Of a stretch of 33,116 nt of DNA, positions 14,105 through 20,545 are shown piece after piece. This stretch comes from Flavobacteriaceae bacterium (lineage in GTDB: Bacteria > Bacteroidota > Bacteroidia > Flavobacteriales > Flavobacteriaceae), in the NCBI GenBank assembly GCA_022424955.1, contig JAKMGK010000009.1, positions 1 to 33,116 of the forward strand, given 5' to 3'. The first letter of the stretch is position 1, and each line of letters opens with the position of its first letter. The notes under the pieces were generated by a model, which worked only from the letters and a program-made list of their open reading frames with translations, made no database searches and was not told the origin of the DNA. Made by a program: the position numbers and the translations under genes.

Positions 14105-14299
14105 ATGTTAATAATTCCAATAAAAGAAGGCGAAAACATCGATAGAGCGCTCAAGCGTTTCAAAAGAAAATTCGATAAAACAGGCGGGATGCGTCAACTA
14201 CGTGCTCGCAAACAATTCTTAAAGCCTTCTGTGAAAAACAGAGCTAAGATTCAAAAGGCACAATATATTCAAGGCCTACGCGACGCAGAAATGCAGTAA
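14105..14299 (+). CDS. rpsU: 30S ribosomal protein bS21
   Basis: The 64-aa, highly basic product (MLIIPIKEGENIDRALKRFKRKFDKTGG...) is bS21, with the typical E-N-I-D-R-A-L-K-R-F-K-R-K core. It binds near the 3' end of 16S rRNA on the platform. In this phylum it helps to sequester the anti-Shine-Dalgarno tail, which explains why most messages lack an SD. Its own message has a strong SD, see the separate entry. It is transcribed from a TATATTTG promoter and followed by a strong terminator that abuts the next gene. Confidence 0.97.
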   Translation: MLIIPIKEGENIDRALKRFKRKFDKTGGMRQLRARKQFLKPSVKNRAKIQKAQYIQGLRDAEMQ

Positions 14300-14324
14300 G
14301 CAAATTGTGTTAAATAATTTCAAT

Positions 14325-14365
14325 GTTGTGGTTAAAGTTCTATCTTTAATCACAACGTTTTTTTT
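14325..14365 (+). terminator. rpsU terminator abutting the xerC start codon
   Basis: GTTGTGGTTAAAG (14325-14337) pairs with CTTTAATCACAAC (14344-14356), 13 bp with one G.U and a 6-nt loop. Eight T residues (14358-14365) follow and the ATG of the recombinase starts at the very next base. It should end rpsU transcripts and limit readthrough into the recombinase gene. Confidence 0.85.
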
Positions 14366-15259
14366 ATGGCCATAGTGAAGTTTATTGATTATGTCGAAAA
14401 GGAGAAAAACTACTCTCCTCATACCCTTACTGCTTATCAAAACGACTTAGAACGCTTTGCAAGCTTTTGTGCCACAGAATTTCAAGAAACATCAATAGAC
14501 TTAATCGACTATCCTTTAATTCGATCCTGGATTGTTTCTTTAGGTCAAGAAGGTAAGAGCAATCGCACCATAAACCGGAAAATATCTGTCTTGCGATCTT
14601 ATTATAATTTCTTAATGCGCATTGAAGTGCGTACAACCAACCCACTTCGCAAGCACAAACCATTAAAGGAGGAGAAGAAAGTGCAGCTTCCATTTACTGA
14701 AAAAGAAATTGCAGCCTTGTTAGATGGGGCACATTTTGAGGATACACATCAAGGCTTATTAGCAAAAACAATTATAGAGACCCTCTACAGTACGGGAATG
14801 CGAAGAACAGAATTAGTGCATCTTGAATACAGCCAAGTAGATTTTGAAAATAATCAACTAAAAGTAATCGGAAAGCGAAATAAAGAAAGGATTATTCCCA
14901 TGATACCGTCTTTGAAAAAGAAGTTGCATCACTTTGCCACTTTGGTAGCACCAGTGCGAAATAAAACAGGGAATCTTTATTTTTTTTGTAATCAAAAAGG
15001 GGGAAAAATAAGTGATACACTTGTCTATCAGTTAGTAAATGATTATTTTAATAGAGTATCAACGAAGGTTAAGCGAAGCCCCCATATGTTACGGCATAGT
15101 TTTGCGACCCATCTTTTGAATCAAGGAGCAGACCTCAATACAGTAAAAGATTTACTAGGGCATGCTTCACTTGCTGCGACTCAAATCTACACCAATAGTA
15201 GTATGGAACAGATCAAAGCGGTCTATAAAGACGCTCATCCTAGAGGATACAATAAGTAA
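14366..15259 (+). CDS. Tyrosine recombinase XerC/XerD-like
   Basis: The 297-aa protein has the two-domain Xer layout: a SAM-like N-terminal core-binding domain (FIDYVEKEKNYSPHTLTAYQNDLERF, residues 6-31) and a C-terminal catalytic domain. Catalytic residues are visible as Arg146 (STGMRRTEL), Lys in VIGKRNKER, His-x-x-Arg in HMLRHSFATHLL, His in LLGHASLAATQ and the nucleophile Tyr275 (QIYTN). Xer proteins resolve chromosome dimers at dif. Its fixed place beside rpsU and hpf in flavobacteria, and length near 298, favour a housekeeping Xer (usually annotated XerC or XerD) over an integrase of a mobile element; no att-like repeats were noticed. Translation starts immediately after the T tract of the rpsU terminator. 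Which Xer paralogue it is cannot be decided from one sequence. Confidence 0.9.
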   Translation: MAIVKFIDYVEKEKNYSPHTLTAYQNDLERFASFCATEFQETSIDLIDYPLIRSWIVSLGQEGKSNRTINRKISVLRSYYNFLMRIEVRTTNPLRKHKPLKEEKKVQLPFTEKEIAALLDGAHFEDTHQGLLAKTIIETLYSTGMRRTELVHLEYSQVDFENNQLKVIGKRNKERIIPMIPSLKKKLHHFATLVAPVRNKTGNLYFFCNQKGGKISDTLVYQLVNDYFNRVSTKVKRSPHMLRHSFATHLLNQGADLNTVKDLLGHASLAATQIYTNSSMEQIKAVYKDAHPRGYNK

Positions 15260-15284
15260 GTTTAATCATTAAATTCTTTGTCTT

Positions 15285-15581
15285 ATGAAAATCAATGTAC
15301 AAGCCACCAACTTTAACGTAGATCAAAAATTAGTTGACTTTACTCAGCGTAAAATCGATAAACTATATAAATTTTATGACAAAATTTTAAAGGTTGATGT
15401 TTTTTTTAAAGTTGAAAATACCCCAGCGCGCGTTAATAAATTTGCTGAAATTAAAATAGGAATTGTGGGTGAAAGCATTGTAGTCAAGAAGTTATGTAAA
15501 AGCTTTGAGGAGTCTATTGACTTAAGTGTTAAAGCAGCAGAGCGCATGTTAATCCGACACAAAGAACTTTTGCGATCCTAA
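15285..15581 (+). CDS. hpf: Ribosome hibernation-promoting factor, short form (HPF/RaiA family)
   Basis: The 98-aa product has the beta-alpha-beta-beta-beta-alpha HPF/YfiA signature: MKINVQATNFNVDQKLVDFTQRKIDKLYKFYDKI, then FKVENTPARVNKFAEIKIGI, and SFEESIDLSVKAAERMLIRHKELL. It lacks the C-terminal dimerisation domain of long HPF, so it is the short type, which binds the 30S decoding region in stationary phase and blocks mRNA and tRNA binding. It lies 25 bp after the xerC-like gene and directly upstream of the tRNA cluster, which has its own promoter. Confidence 0.9.
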   Translation: MKINVQATNFNVDQKLVDFTQRKIDKLYKFYDKILKVDVFFKVENTPARVNKFAEIKIGIVGESIVVKKLCKSFEESIDLSVKAAERMLIRHKELLRS

Positions 15582-15603
15582 GAATTATTTTTCTAACTTT
15601 TTC

Positions 15604-15635
15604 TTTGAAACAAAATAAATAAATCAATACATTTG
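15604..15635 (+). promoter_or_regulatory. Promoter of the tRNA cluster
   Basis: TTTG (15604-15607), 20-bp spacer, TACATTTG (15628-15635): full match to the Bacteroidota consensus, 24 bp before the first tRNA. Confidence 0.7.
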
Positions 15636-15659
15636 CACCGCTCGTAAGGGTAGATAAAA

Positions 15660-15733
15660 GCCGATGTAGCTCAGCTGGCTAGAGCAGCTGATTTGTAATC
15701 AGCAGGTCGTGGGTTCGAGTCCCTCCATCGGCT
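15660..15733 (+). tRNA. tRNA-Thr (TGT)
   Basis: Acceptor GCCGATG/CATCGGC, anticodon loop TTTGTAA giving TGT, which reads ACA, and a T-arm with GGTTCGAGTCC. Cloverleaf is complete; no encoded CCA. Confidence 0.95.
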
Positions 15734-15756
15734 CTTTGTTCTTTAAAATATTTATT

Positions 15757-15839
15757 GGGGAGATACTCAAGCGGCCAACGAGGACAGACTGTAAATCTGT
15801 TGTTTTTTAACTTCGCAGGTTCGAATCCTGCTCTCCCCA
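15757..15839 (+). tRNA. tRNA-Tyr (GTA)
   Basis: Acceptor GGGGAGA/TCTCCCC, anticodon loop CTGTAAA giving GTA, and a long variable arm (TTGTTTTTTAACTTCGC region), as expected for class II tRNA-Tyr. About 83 nt. Confidence 0.95.
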
Positions 15840-15847
15840 CACCTTTT

Positions 15848-15871
15848 AAAGGCTTTCTTGAGAAAGCCTTT
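15848..15871 (+). repeat. Perfect hairpin between tRNA-Tyr and tRNA-Gly
   Basis: AAAGGCTTTC pairs with GAAAGCCTTT (10 bp, loop TTGA). No T tract follows, so this looks more like an RNA processing element or a partial terminator than a full stop; the following tRNAs have no separate clear promoter. Confidence 0.5.
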
Positions 15872-15877
15872 ACTAAT

Positions 15878-15950
15878 GCGAGAGTAGCTCAGTTGGTAGA
15901 GCGTCAGCCTTCCAAGCTGAATGTCGCCGGTTCGAACCCGGTCTCTCGCT
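15878..15950 (+). tRNA. tRNA-Gly (TCC)
   Basis: Acceptor GCGAGAG/CTCTCGC, anticodon stem-loop TCAGC-CTTCCAA-GCTGA giving TCC, T-arm CCGGTTCGAACCCGG. Complete cloverleaf without encoded CCA. Confidence 0.95.
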
Positions 15951-15959
15951 CTCTTTAAC

Positions 15960-16031
15960 GCCGACGTAGCTCAGGGGTAGAGCGTTTCCTTGGTAAGGAA
16001 GAGGTCGGCAGTTCAAATCTGCTCGTTGGCT
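15960..16031 (+). tRNA. tRNA-Thr (GGT)
   Basis: Acceptor GCCGACG/CGTTGGC (one G.U), anticodon loop TTGGTAA giving GGT, which reads ACC/ACT. Together with the first tRNA-Thr it covers most Thr codons. Confidence 0.95.
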
Positions 16032-16043
16032 CTAAACAACACT

Positions 16044-16069
16044 AGGCTTCCCACAGGGTAGCCTTTTTT
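16044..16069 (+). terminator. Terminator of the tRNA cluster
   Basis: AGGCT-t-CCC / GGG-t-AGCCT stem (one T-T mismatch, 3-nt loop) followed by six T. It ends the tRNA transcription unit. Confidence 0.8.
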
Positions 16070-16226
16070 ATTTATCCCTACTCCTTGTTTTACCCTTTAA
16101 TATTGACCTAAACAATAGCGTCAATTTATTTTCTATTAATTTTTAACAGTTTAAATACAATTAAAAGTCTTTTTTAGGGTTTATAAAATACTTACCCCTA
16201 TAAATCAATTTGCGAACTTTTAACTT

Positions 16227-16712
16227 ATGACATCAGTAAGACTTTTGTTATTGACGCTTCTAATGTGCTTTCCTTTATTTAGCCTTGCACAATTTATAGG
16301 GTCGAATCAAGTGATTAATAATGGTAGAATGCGCTTTGGTAATGGGACACCTAACACAGAAATTGTTACTACTATCAATGGTGTAAGCCATACACTTAAT
16401 CTTGAAGAAGATTTGTTTTATGATTTAGACGAAGACGAATTTGTTCATCTTTTGCAAAATTATCGCGTTGAATTTGAAGTGGAAGACACTACGGTTGCTG
16501 TGATTGTCTTTTTTGATATCTTGACAGATAGAGACAATAATACTGTTGTAACCTCGCTTCCTAGTGGAGAAAATGGCCCTCTTGCTGTAGAAAATAAAAT
16601 GACCATCAATATTAATGGAGAAGTCACAGAAGTTAACGTTGACAATGCTACAGTGAATTATCCCAATGTTAGTTTTGACAATGGGCAATATTCTTTTAAT
16701 ATTTCTTTATGA
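16227..16712 (+). CDS. Secreted protein of unknown function, 161 aa
   Basis: I do not recognise this protein. It begins with a clear Sec signal peptide (MTSVRLLLLTLLMCFPLFSLAQ, cleavage expected after SLAQ or at SLA-Q). The mature part is about 140 residues, acidic, rich in Asn, Thr, Val and Asp, with alternating hydrophobic/polar stretches (EIVTTINGVSHTLNL, TVAVIVFFDIL, MTININGEVTEVNVDNATVNYP) that suggest beta strands. No cysteine remains after the signal region and no lipobox is present, so it is likely periplasmic or exported. The C-terminus (YSFNISL) is not a type IX sorting domain. It is a single-gene unit, isolated by terminators on both sides. The start gives a typical signal peptide; the 195 bp upstream shows no clear TAnnTTTG (nearest: TCAATTTG). 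Confidence 0.65.
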   Translation: MTSVRLLLLTLLMCFPLFSLAQFIGSNQVINNGRMRFGNGTPNTEIVTTINGVSHTLNLEEDLFYDLDEDEFVHLLQNYRVEFEVEDTTVAVIVFFDILTDRDNNTVVTSLPSGENGPLAVENKMTININGEVTEVNVDNATVNYPNVSFDNGQYSFNISL

Positions 16713-16731
16713 AAGATTACTTATATCATTG

Positions 16732-16757
16732 AAACCCTCTTTTTAGAGGGTTTTTTT
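16732..16757 (+). terminator. Terminator of the secreted-protein gene
   Basis: AAACCCTCT / AGAGGGTTT perfect 9-bp stem with TTTT loop and a run of seven T, 19 bp after the stop codon. Confidence 0.88.
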
Positions 16758-16829
16758 ATGCTTTATCCCTAAATAAGAGCAATAGATTCTCTTTAAGAAA
16801 TACTATCTTTAAATTGATAAATCAATAAT

Positions 16830-17690
16830 ATGCAAACACCAGAAGGATTAACCAGCCTACTTAGATTAAAGCAATTAGATCCCCATCGTTTTGAGGGAGA
16901 AAACTATCAAACAGTTTGGCAACGTGTTTATGGGGGACAAGTTTTAGCCCAAGCATTGCATGCGGCACATCAAACCGTTCCCGCAGACCGATTCGTTCAC
17001 TCACTCCATGGCTATTTTATTTTACCAGGCGATATCAAAACAACCATTGAATACAAAGTAGAAGCTTTACGCGACGGGGGTAGTTTCACCACCAGACGAG
17101 TAACTGCCCTCCAAAAAGGGAAAGCTATTTTTGTTTTAGCGGCTTCTTTTCAAATCCAACAAGAAGCTCTAGATCGCCACACTGCTTCTCCCGCAGCCAA
17201 AGACCCTGAAGGATTACTTTCTGATGTAGATCTTTTAAAGACGGAAGAAGGAATATCTGATAAGATGAAGTTGCATCTTTTAGCGCGTAACCCTTTTGCC
17301 TTTGAGTTTCGTCCTGAAAAAAAATACTCTCAAAAGGTAATGCCCAACGAAAATCGAAATATTTGGTTTAAGTTGAAGAAAGAGATATCATTGGATCAAC
17401 GTCAACAACAAGAGTTTCTGGCCTATGCAGTTGATTATGATCTTTTAGTAATGTCGGTCATTAGTCACTATCAAAACGAATATGATCAACCCTTGCAGGT
17501 CGCCAGTTTAGATCACGCTATGTGGTTTCATCGCCCTTTTGACGTGAATGAATGGTTATTGTTTTCTATGGATAGTCCTAATGTTTCTGGAGCACGATGT
17601 TTAGGGAAGGGCAGTATTTTTGATCGTAAAGGAAATCTAGTTGCTACTGTGATTCAAGAAGGTCTGGCAAGACCATTTAAATTAGATTGA
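16830..17690 (+). CDS. tesB: Acyl-CoA thioesterase II (TesB family)
   Basis: The 286-aa protein is a double-hotdog TesB thioesterase hydrolysing acyl-CoAs to free fatty acid and CoA. The N-terminal hotdog shows VYGGQVLAQALHAA and LHGYFILPGD; the C-terminal one shows the catalytic-Asp motif SLDHAMWFHRPFDVNEWLLF and the Gln in VIQEGLARP. The length equals E. coli TesB (286 aa). It faces two acyl-CoA genes on the other strand and overlaps the 4HBT thioesterase gene tail to tail by 9 bp. Physiological substrate is unknown. Confidence 0.93.
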   Translation: MQTPEGLTSLLRLKQLDPHRFEGENYQTVWQRVYGGQVLAQALHAAHQTVPADRFVHSLHGYFILPGDIKTTIEYKVEALRDGGSFTTRRVTALQKGKAIFVLAASFQIQQEALDRHTASPAAKDPEGLLSDVDLLKTEEGISDKMKLHLLARNPFAFEFRPEKKYSQKVMPNENRNIWFKLKKEISLDQRQQQEFLAYAVDYDLLVMSVISHYQNEYDQPLQVASLDHAMWFHRPFDVNEWLLFSMDSPNVSGARCLGKGSIFDRKGNLVATVIQEGLARPFKLD

Positions 17691-18110
17691 TTCGCCATAG
17701 TGTTCTCTAAGTTGACGAATCCAGTGCGCTGGAATCTCTGCTTTTTTAAGCATTTTAATATTGTAGGCCTTAATGGTGTTGTTAGAAATAGCCACTAATC
17801 TATTTTGAGCGATGCTATACAAATGTGCTTGACATTCTAGTCGGTCTTCTTTTAACTTGACGATATCAAAATCAATTTTAACTGTATCTGGATAAACCAC
17901 CGGAGAAATATACTTGATATCGCTCCAGGCTAGTATAGGGCCTATCTCTGATATGCCCGCTGTTTCGCCTTTCATTAATTGTTCAAAAAGTAAGAGACGG
18001 GTAGATTCTACCCATTTTAAATAAATTATATTATTGACATGTTGCATAGCGTCCATGTCCCCCCAGTGAACACGCACTTCGAGAGAGACAATTGGTTTTA
18101 TCTGCTTCAT
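17682..18110 (-). CDS. 4HBT-family acyl-CoA thioesterase (YbgC/FadM-like)
   Basis: The 142-aa protein is a single hotdog domain. The active-site motif WGDMDAMQHVNNIIYLKWVE near residues 16-35 matches the 4-hydroxybenzoyl-CoA thioesterase signature (catalytic Asp in GDMD; HVNN following). It is distinct from the TesB type encoded opposite. It overlaps the upstream enoyl-CoA isomerase gene by one base (TAATG), so the two are co-translated and probably act in the same acyl-CoA route, perhaps clearing intermediates that stall beta-oxidation. That role is inference. Confidence 0.88.
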   Translation of the reverse strand: MKQIKPIVSLEVRVHWGDMDAMQHVNNIIYLKWVESTRLLLFEQLMKGETAGISEIGPILAWSDIKYISPVVYPDTVKIDFDIVKLKEDRLECQAHLYSIAQNRLVAISNNTIKAYNIKMLKKAEIPAHWIRQLREHYGESI

Positions 18111-18868
18111 TATTTTTGTTTTAATTGCGCTGCAAAAGCTTGGACTCTTTTTTTGAGTTCAGGGTCTTTTCCACTAGCAATAAATTCACTCACCATTTGA
18201 TTTAAATCTCGATCGACAAGAGCAAGAAGTTGTTTACGAGCAAGTCTTTTACCCTCGATATAAACTGGTCCATAAACCTGTAGACATTTTTCAAGGTGTT
18301 TTTTGGCTAGGTCTAAGACTTGGTCAGCGGGAGCAATCTCTTGTACAATATTTTCTTCTAAGGCTTCTTTTGCAGAAAAGAGTTTAGCGTTTTGTAGGGC
18401 TTGAAATGCTTTTTGTTCCCCTAAGGTATAGCACCACAAATCCATCATTAATTCTGGCACAATCATGGAAAGTTTAAATTCATGCATCCCAATGACATGT
18501 TTAGGTTCTTCTGCCATAATACGATAATCAGCACAAAGGGTAAGAATTGTTCCACCCGCAGGGGCAAATCCTGTAATGGCACAAACAAAGGGTTTAGGGT
18601 AACGCACCATAGCTTGTAAAGCACCATAATAATCCATCCAGAAGGCATGGGTTTCATCTTCGGTCATCTGGGCTTGTTCGACCACGTCAAGACCAGCACT
18701 AAAGGCACCGGTGTGTCCTGTTAAGATCACTCCTTGAACCAATGAATTTTCTGCCAGGCTTAGGAAGCTTTCTTTTAATTCTCTAATCAATTGATGGGAA
18801 ATAGCATTGACCTTTCCATTGTTCAATTGAACAGTGGCGATATTGTTCTCTACTGTAGTATTTAGCAT
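18110..18868 (-). CDS. Enoyl-CoA delta isomerase-like crotonase-family protein
   Basis: The 252-aa protein has the crotonase fold: the first oxyanion-hole strand in TGAFSAGLDV and the second in GFAPAGGTILTLCADYRIM. The residue equivalent to crotonase Glu144 is not Glu (AGGT), whereas the Glu164 equivalent is kept as Glu130 in IGMHEFKL. One-Glu arrangement with PAGG..L.L.CDYRIM and IG.hE.kL closely resembles mitochondrial delta3,delta2-enoyl-CoA isomerase (ECI1), which moves cis-3 or trans-3 double bonds to trans-2 so unsaturated fatty acids can enter beta-oxidation. Hydratase activity is therefore less likely. It leads a two-gene unit with the 4HBT thioesterase. Confidence 0.8.
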   Translation of the reverse strand: MLNTTVENNIATVQLNNGKVNAISHQLIRELKESFLSLAENSLVQGVILTGHTGAFSAGLDVVEQAQMTEDETHAFWMDYYGALQAMVRYPKPFVCAITGFAPAGGTILTLCADYRIMAEEPKHVIGMHEFKLSMIVPELMMDLWCYTLGEQKAFQALQNAKLFSAKEALEENIVQEIAPADQVLDLAKKHLEKCLQVYGPVYIEGKRLARKQLLALVDRDLNQMVSEFIASGKDPELKKRVQAFAAQLKQK

Positions 18869-18960
18869 GTTTTTTATTTAAATCCGATTTAATATTCACG
18901 AAGATAGTACTATATTTAGCACTTCTTTAAAAAGAGAAGAACAGTTTTTTTGAAGCATTC

Positions 18961-19623
18961 ATGGAGATAAAAACAAACTATTATACCACTCAAAAGATTG
19001 CACGCTATTCCACTTATGGAACGCTGGGTCCTAAGACTAAATACTTTTGGTTTGCTTTACATGGCTCAAAGATGCTTTGCGAGCAAATGTTATATAAGTT
19101 TAAAGCATTTAATCCTGAAGAACATTTTGTGTTAGCACCAGAAGCTTTGCTTCGCTTTTATGAAAAAGATTTTGGGGGACCCGTTGTTGCCTCGTGGATG
19201 ACGAAGCGAGACCGTCTTGAAGAGATTGAAGATTTTAGCGAATACCTCTCTGGATTATACTCCTCTTTTGAAACGCAACTGCCCCAAGCTTGTGTCAAGT
19301 CTATTCTCGCTTTTTCACAAGGCGGTACAACGGCCTTTAGATGGTTACATACAAGAAAGGTTGAGGTAGATCACTTGATACCATATGCTTGCTGGATACC
19401 TGAGGATATTTCGCTTAGCGAAAGCAAAACAGATTTATCAAAAATTAATCTGTTGTTTACCTATGGAACAGAAGATCAATTCTTAACAGATAAACGCATC
19501 GCAATGGTCAACGAAGTCATTGCGCAAAATAAGTTAACGGTAAAATCATTGCCTTATAAAGGAGATCACCGCGTAAAGAAAGAACAACTTCAAAACATAT
19601 TTGAACACTATATTAAACAATAA
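18961..19623 (+). CDS. Alpha/beta-hydrolase (carboxylesterase/phospholipase-like)
   Basis: The 220-aa protein looks like a small serine hydrolase: a strand and oxyanion loop in YFWFALHGSKML, nucleophile Ser in LAFSQGGTTAFRW (variant of GxSxG with A-F-S-Q-G), Asp in FTYGTEDQF and His in KGDHRVKKEQ. The order Ser-Asp-His and the size match the carboxylesterase/phospholipase group. No signal peptide is seen. It is followed after 2 bp by the MoxR ATPase gene and then the VWA gene, so it probably belongs to that unit, but a functional link is not known. The start is the first ATG after the divergent intergenic region. Confidence 0.78.
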   Translation: MEIKTNYYTTQKIARYSTYGTLGPKTKYFWFALHGSKMLCEQMLYKFKAFNPEEHFVLAPEALLRFYEKDFGGPVVASWMTKRDRLEEIEDFSEYLSGLYSSFETQLPQACVKSILAFSQGGTTAFRWLHTRKVEVDHLIPYACWIPEDISLSESKTDLSKINLLFTYGTEDQFLTDKRIAMVNEVIAQNKLTVKSLPYKGDHRVKKEQLQNIFEHYIKQ

Positions 19624-19625
19624 TC

Positions 19626-20540
19626 ATGGCAGAAAAGAGCTATTGGGAAGGATCAGATCACTATTTGTGTGATACAGAATTAGCACAGGCATTTCACATT
19701 TCTAGAACCTTGGGGATGCCCCTTTTGATTGAAGGAGAACCTGGAACGGGTAAAACAGAGCTTCCCTTTCAGTATGCAAAAGCACAAGGACTAGAACTCC
19801 ATGTTTATCCTGCTGGATCAAAAAGTAACATTGAGCAGTTTGTCGCAAAATTTGATCACGTCAAATATTTAAGAGATTCGCAAGTTGAAATCCTTAATGC
19901 ACAAAGAGAAGAAAAAGGATTAGCCTCAAAAATGTCTACCGCTGGACGTGATACAGAATCTTTAGGAGATTATGTAAGCAAGGGGCCTGCGGCCAAAGCG
20001 TTTAGTTCGCCTAATTCGGTTTTACTAATTGATGAAATAGATAAAGCGCCACGGGAATTTCCTAATGATTTATTGTACGCGCTTAGTCACCGTAAGTTTT
20101 TGATGCCAGAATCAGGTGAAGTAATAGAAGTCTCAGAAGAAGACATGCCAGCCATTGTCATTACTTCAAACCGCGAACAAGAATTACCTACCGCTTTTAA
20201 AGGAAGATGTATTTATCATTACATTCAGTTTCCAGAAGCAGATAAAATGCGAGAAATCATTCAAAAGCACCACCCTAAAGTAAGTGATAAAATTGTTGAC
20301 ACCGCTTTAGATATTTTTTACCAATTGCGAAAAATTGGTTTAGAGCGTTCTCCTACCACAAGGGAATTATTGAACTGGTTAAAATACATCAAGACCTTTA
20401 GTTCAAAAGAAGCCATTGACAAACTCAATGCGCTTGACGGTCTGGGGACTTTGATTAAGACACAGGCAGACTATGAAAAGGTACAACGCCAATTGGCCCT
20501 TGGGGGAGGAACCCCCCCCATGGGAACTTCATTGAACTAA
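19626..20540 (+). CDS. MoxR-type AAA+ ATPase
   Basis: This 304-aa AAA+ protein has Walker A GEPGTGKT (residues 37-44), Walker B SVLLIDEIDK (about 135-144), sensor 1 in VITSNRE and an arginine-rich ERSPTTRELLNWL (sensor 2) region. It belongs to the MoxR/dynein-related ATPases, which usually work with a VWA-domain partner encoded next to them as chaperones for enzyme or metal-cofactor maturation. The partner here is the next gene, 5 bp downstream. No client gene (oxidase, metalloenzyme) is adjacent; the hydrolase gene lies immediately upstream. The C-terminus ends with a Gly/Pro-rich tail. Confidence 0.9.
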   Translation: MAEKSYWEGSDHYLCDTELAQAFHISRTLGMPLLIEGEPGTGKTELPFQYAKAQGLELHVYPAGSKSNIEQFVAKFDHVKYLRDSQVEILNAQREEKGLASKMSTAGRDTESLGDYVSKGPAAKAFSSPNSVLLIDEIDKAPREFPNDLLYALSHRKFLMPESGEVIEVSEEDMPAIVITSNREQELPTAFKGRCIYHYIQFPEADKMREIIQKHHPKVSDKIVDTALDIFYQLRKIGLERSPTTRELLNWLKYIKTFSSKEAIDKLNALDGLGTLIKTQADYEKVQRQLALGGGTPPMGTSLN

Positions 20541-20545
20541 ATCCT

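Noticed and set aside
14366-15259. Mobile-element integrase beside tRNA genes
   Set aside because: Although a tyrosine recombinase lies near tRNAs, its neighbours (rpsU, hpf) and length fit housekeeping Xer; no attachment-site repeats or cargo genes were seen.
15755-15958. 67-aa ORF in the tRNA cluster
   Set aside because: It is a translation of tRNA-Tyr and tRNA-Gly sequences, not a gene.
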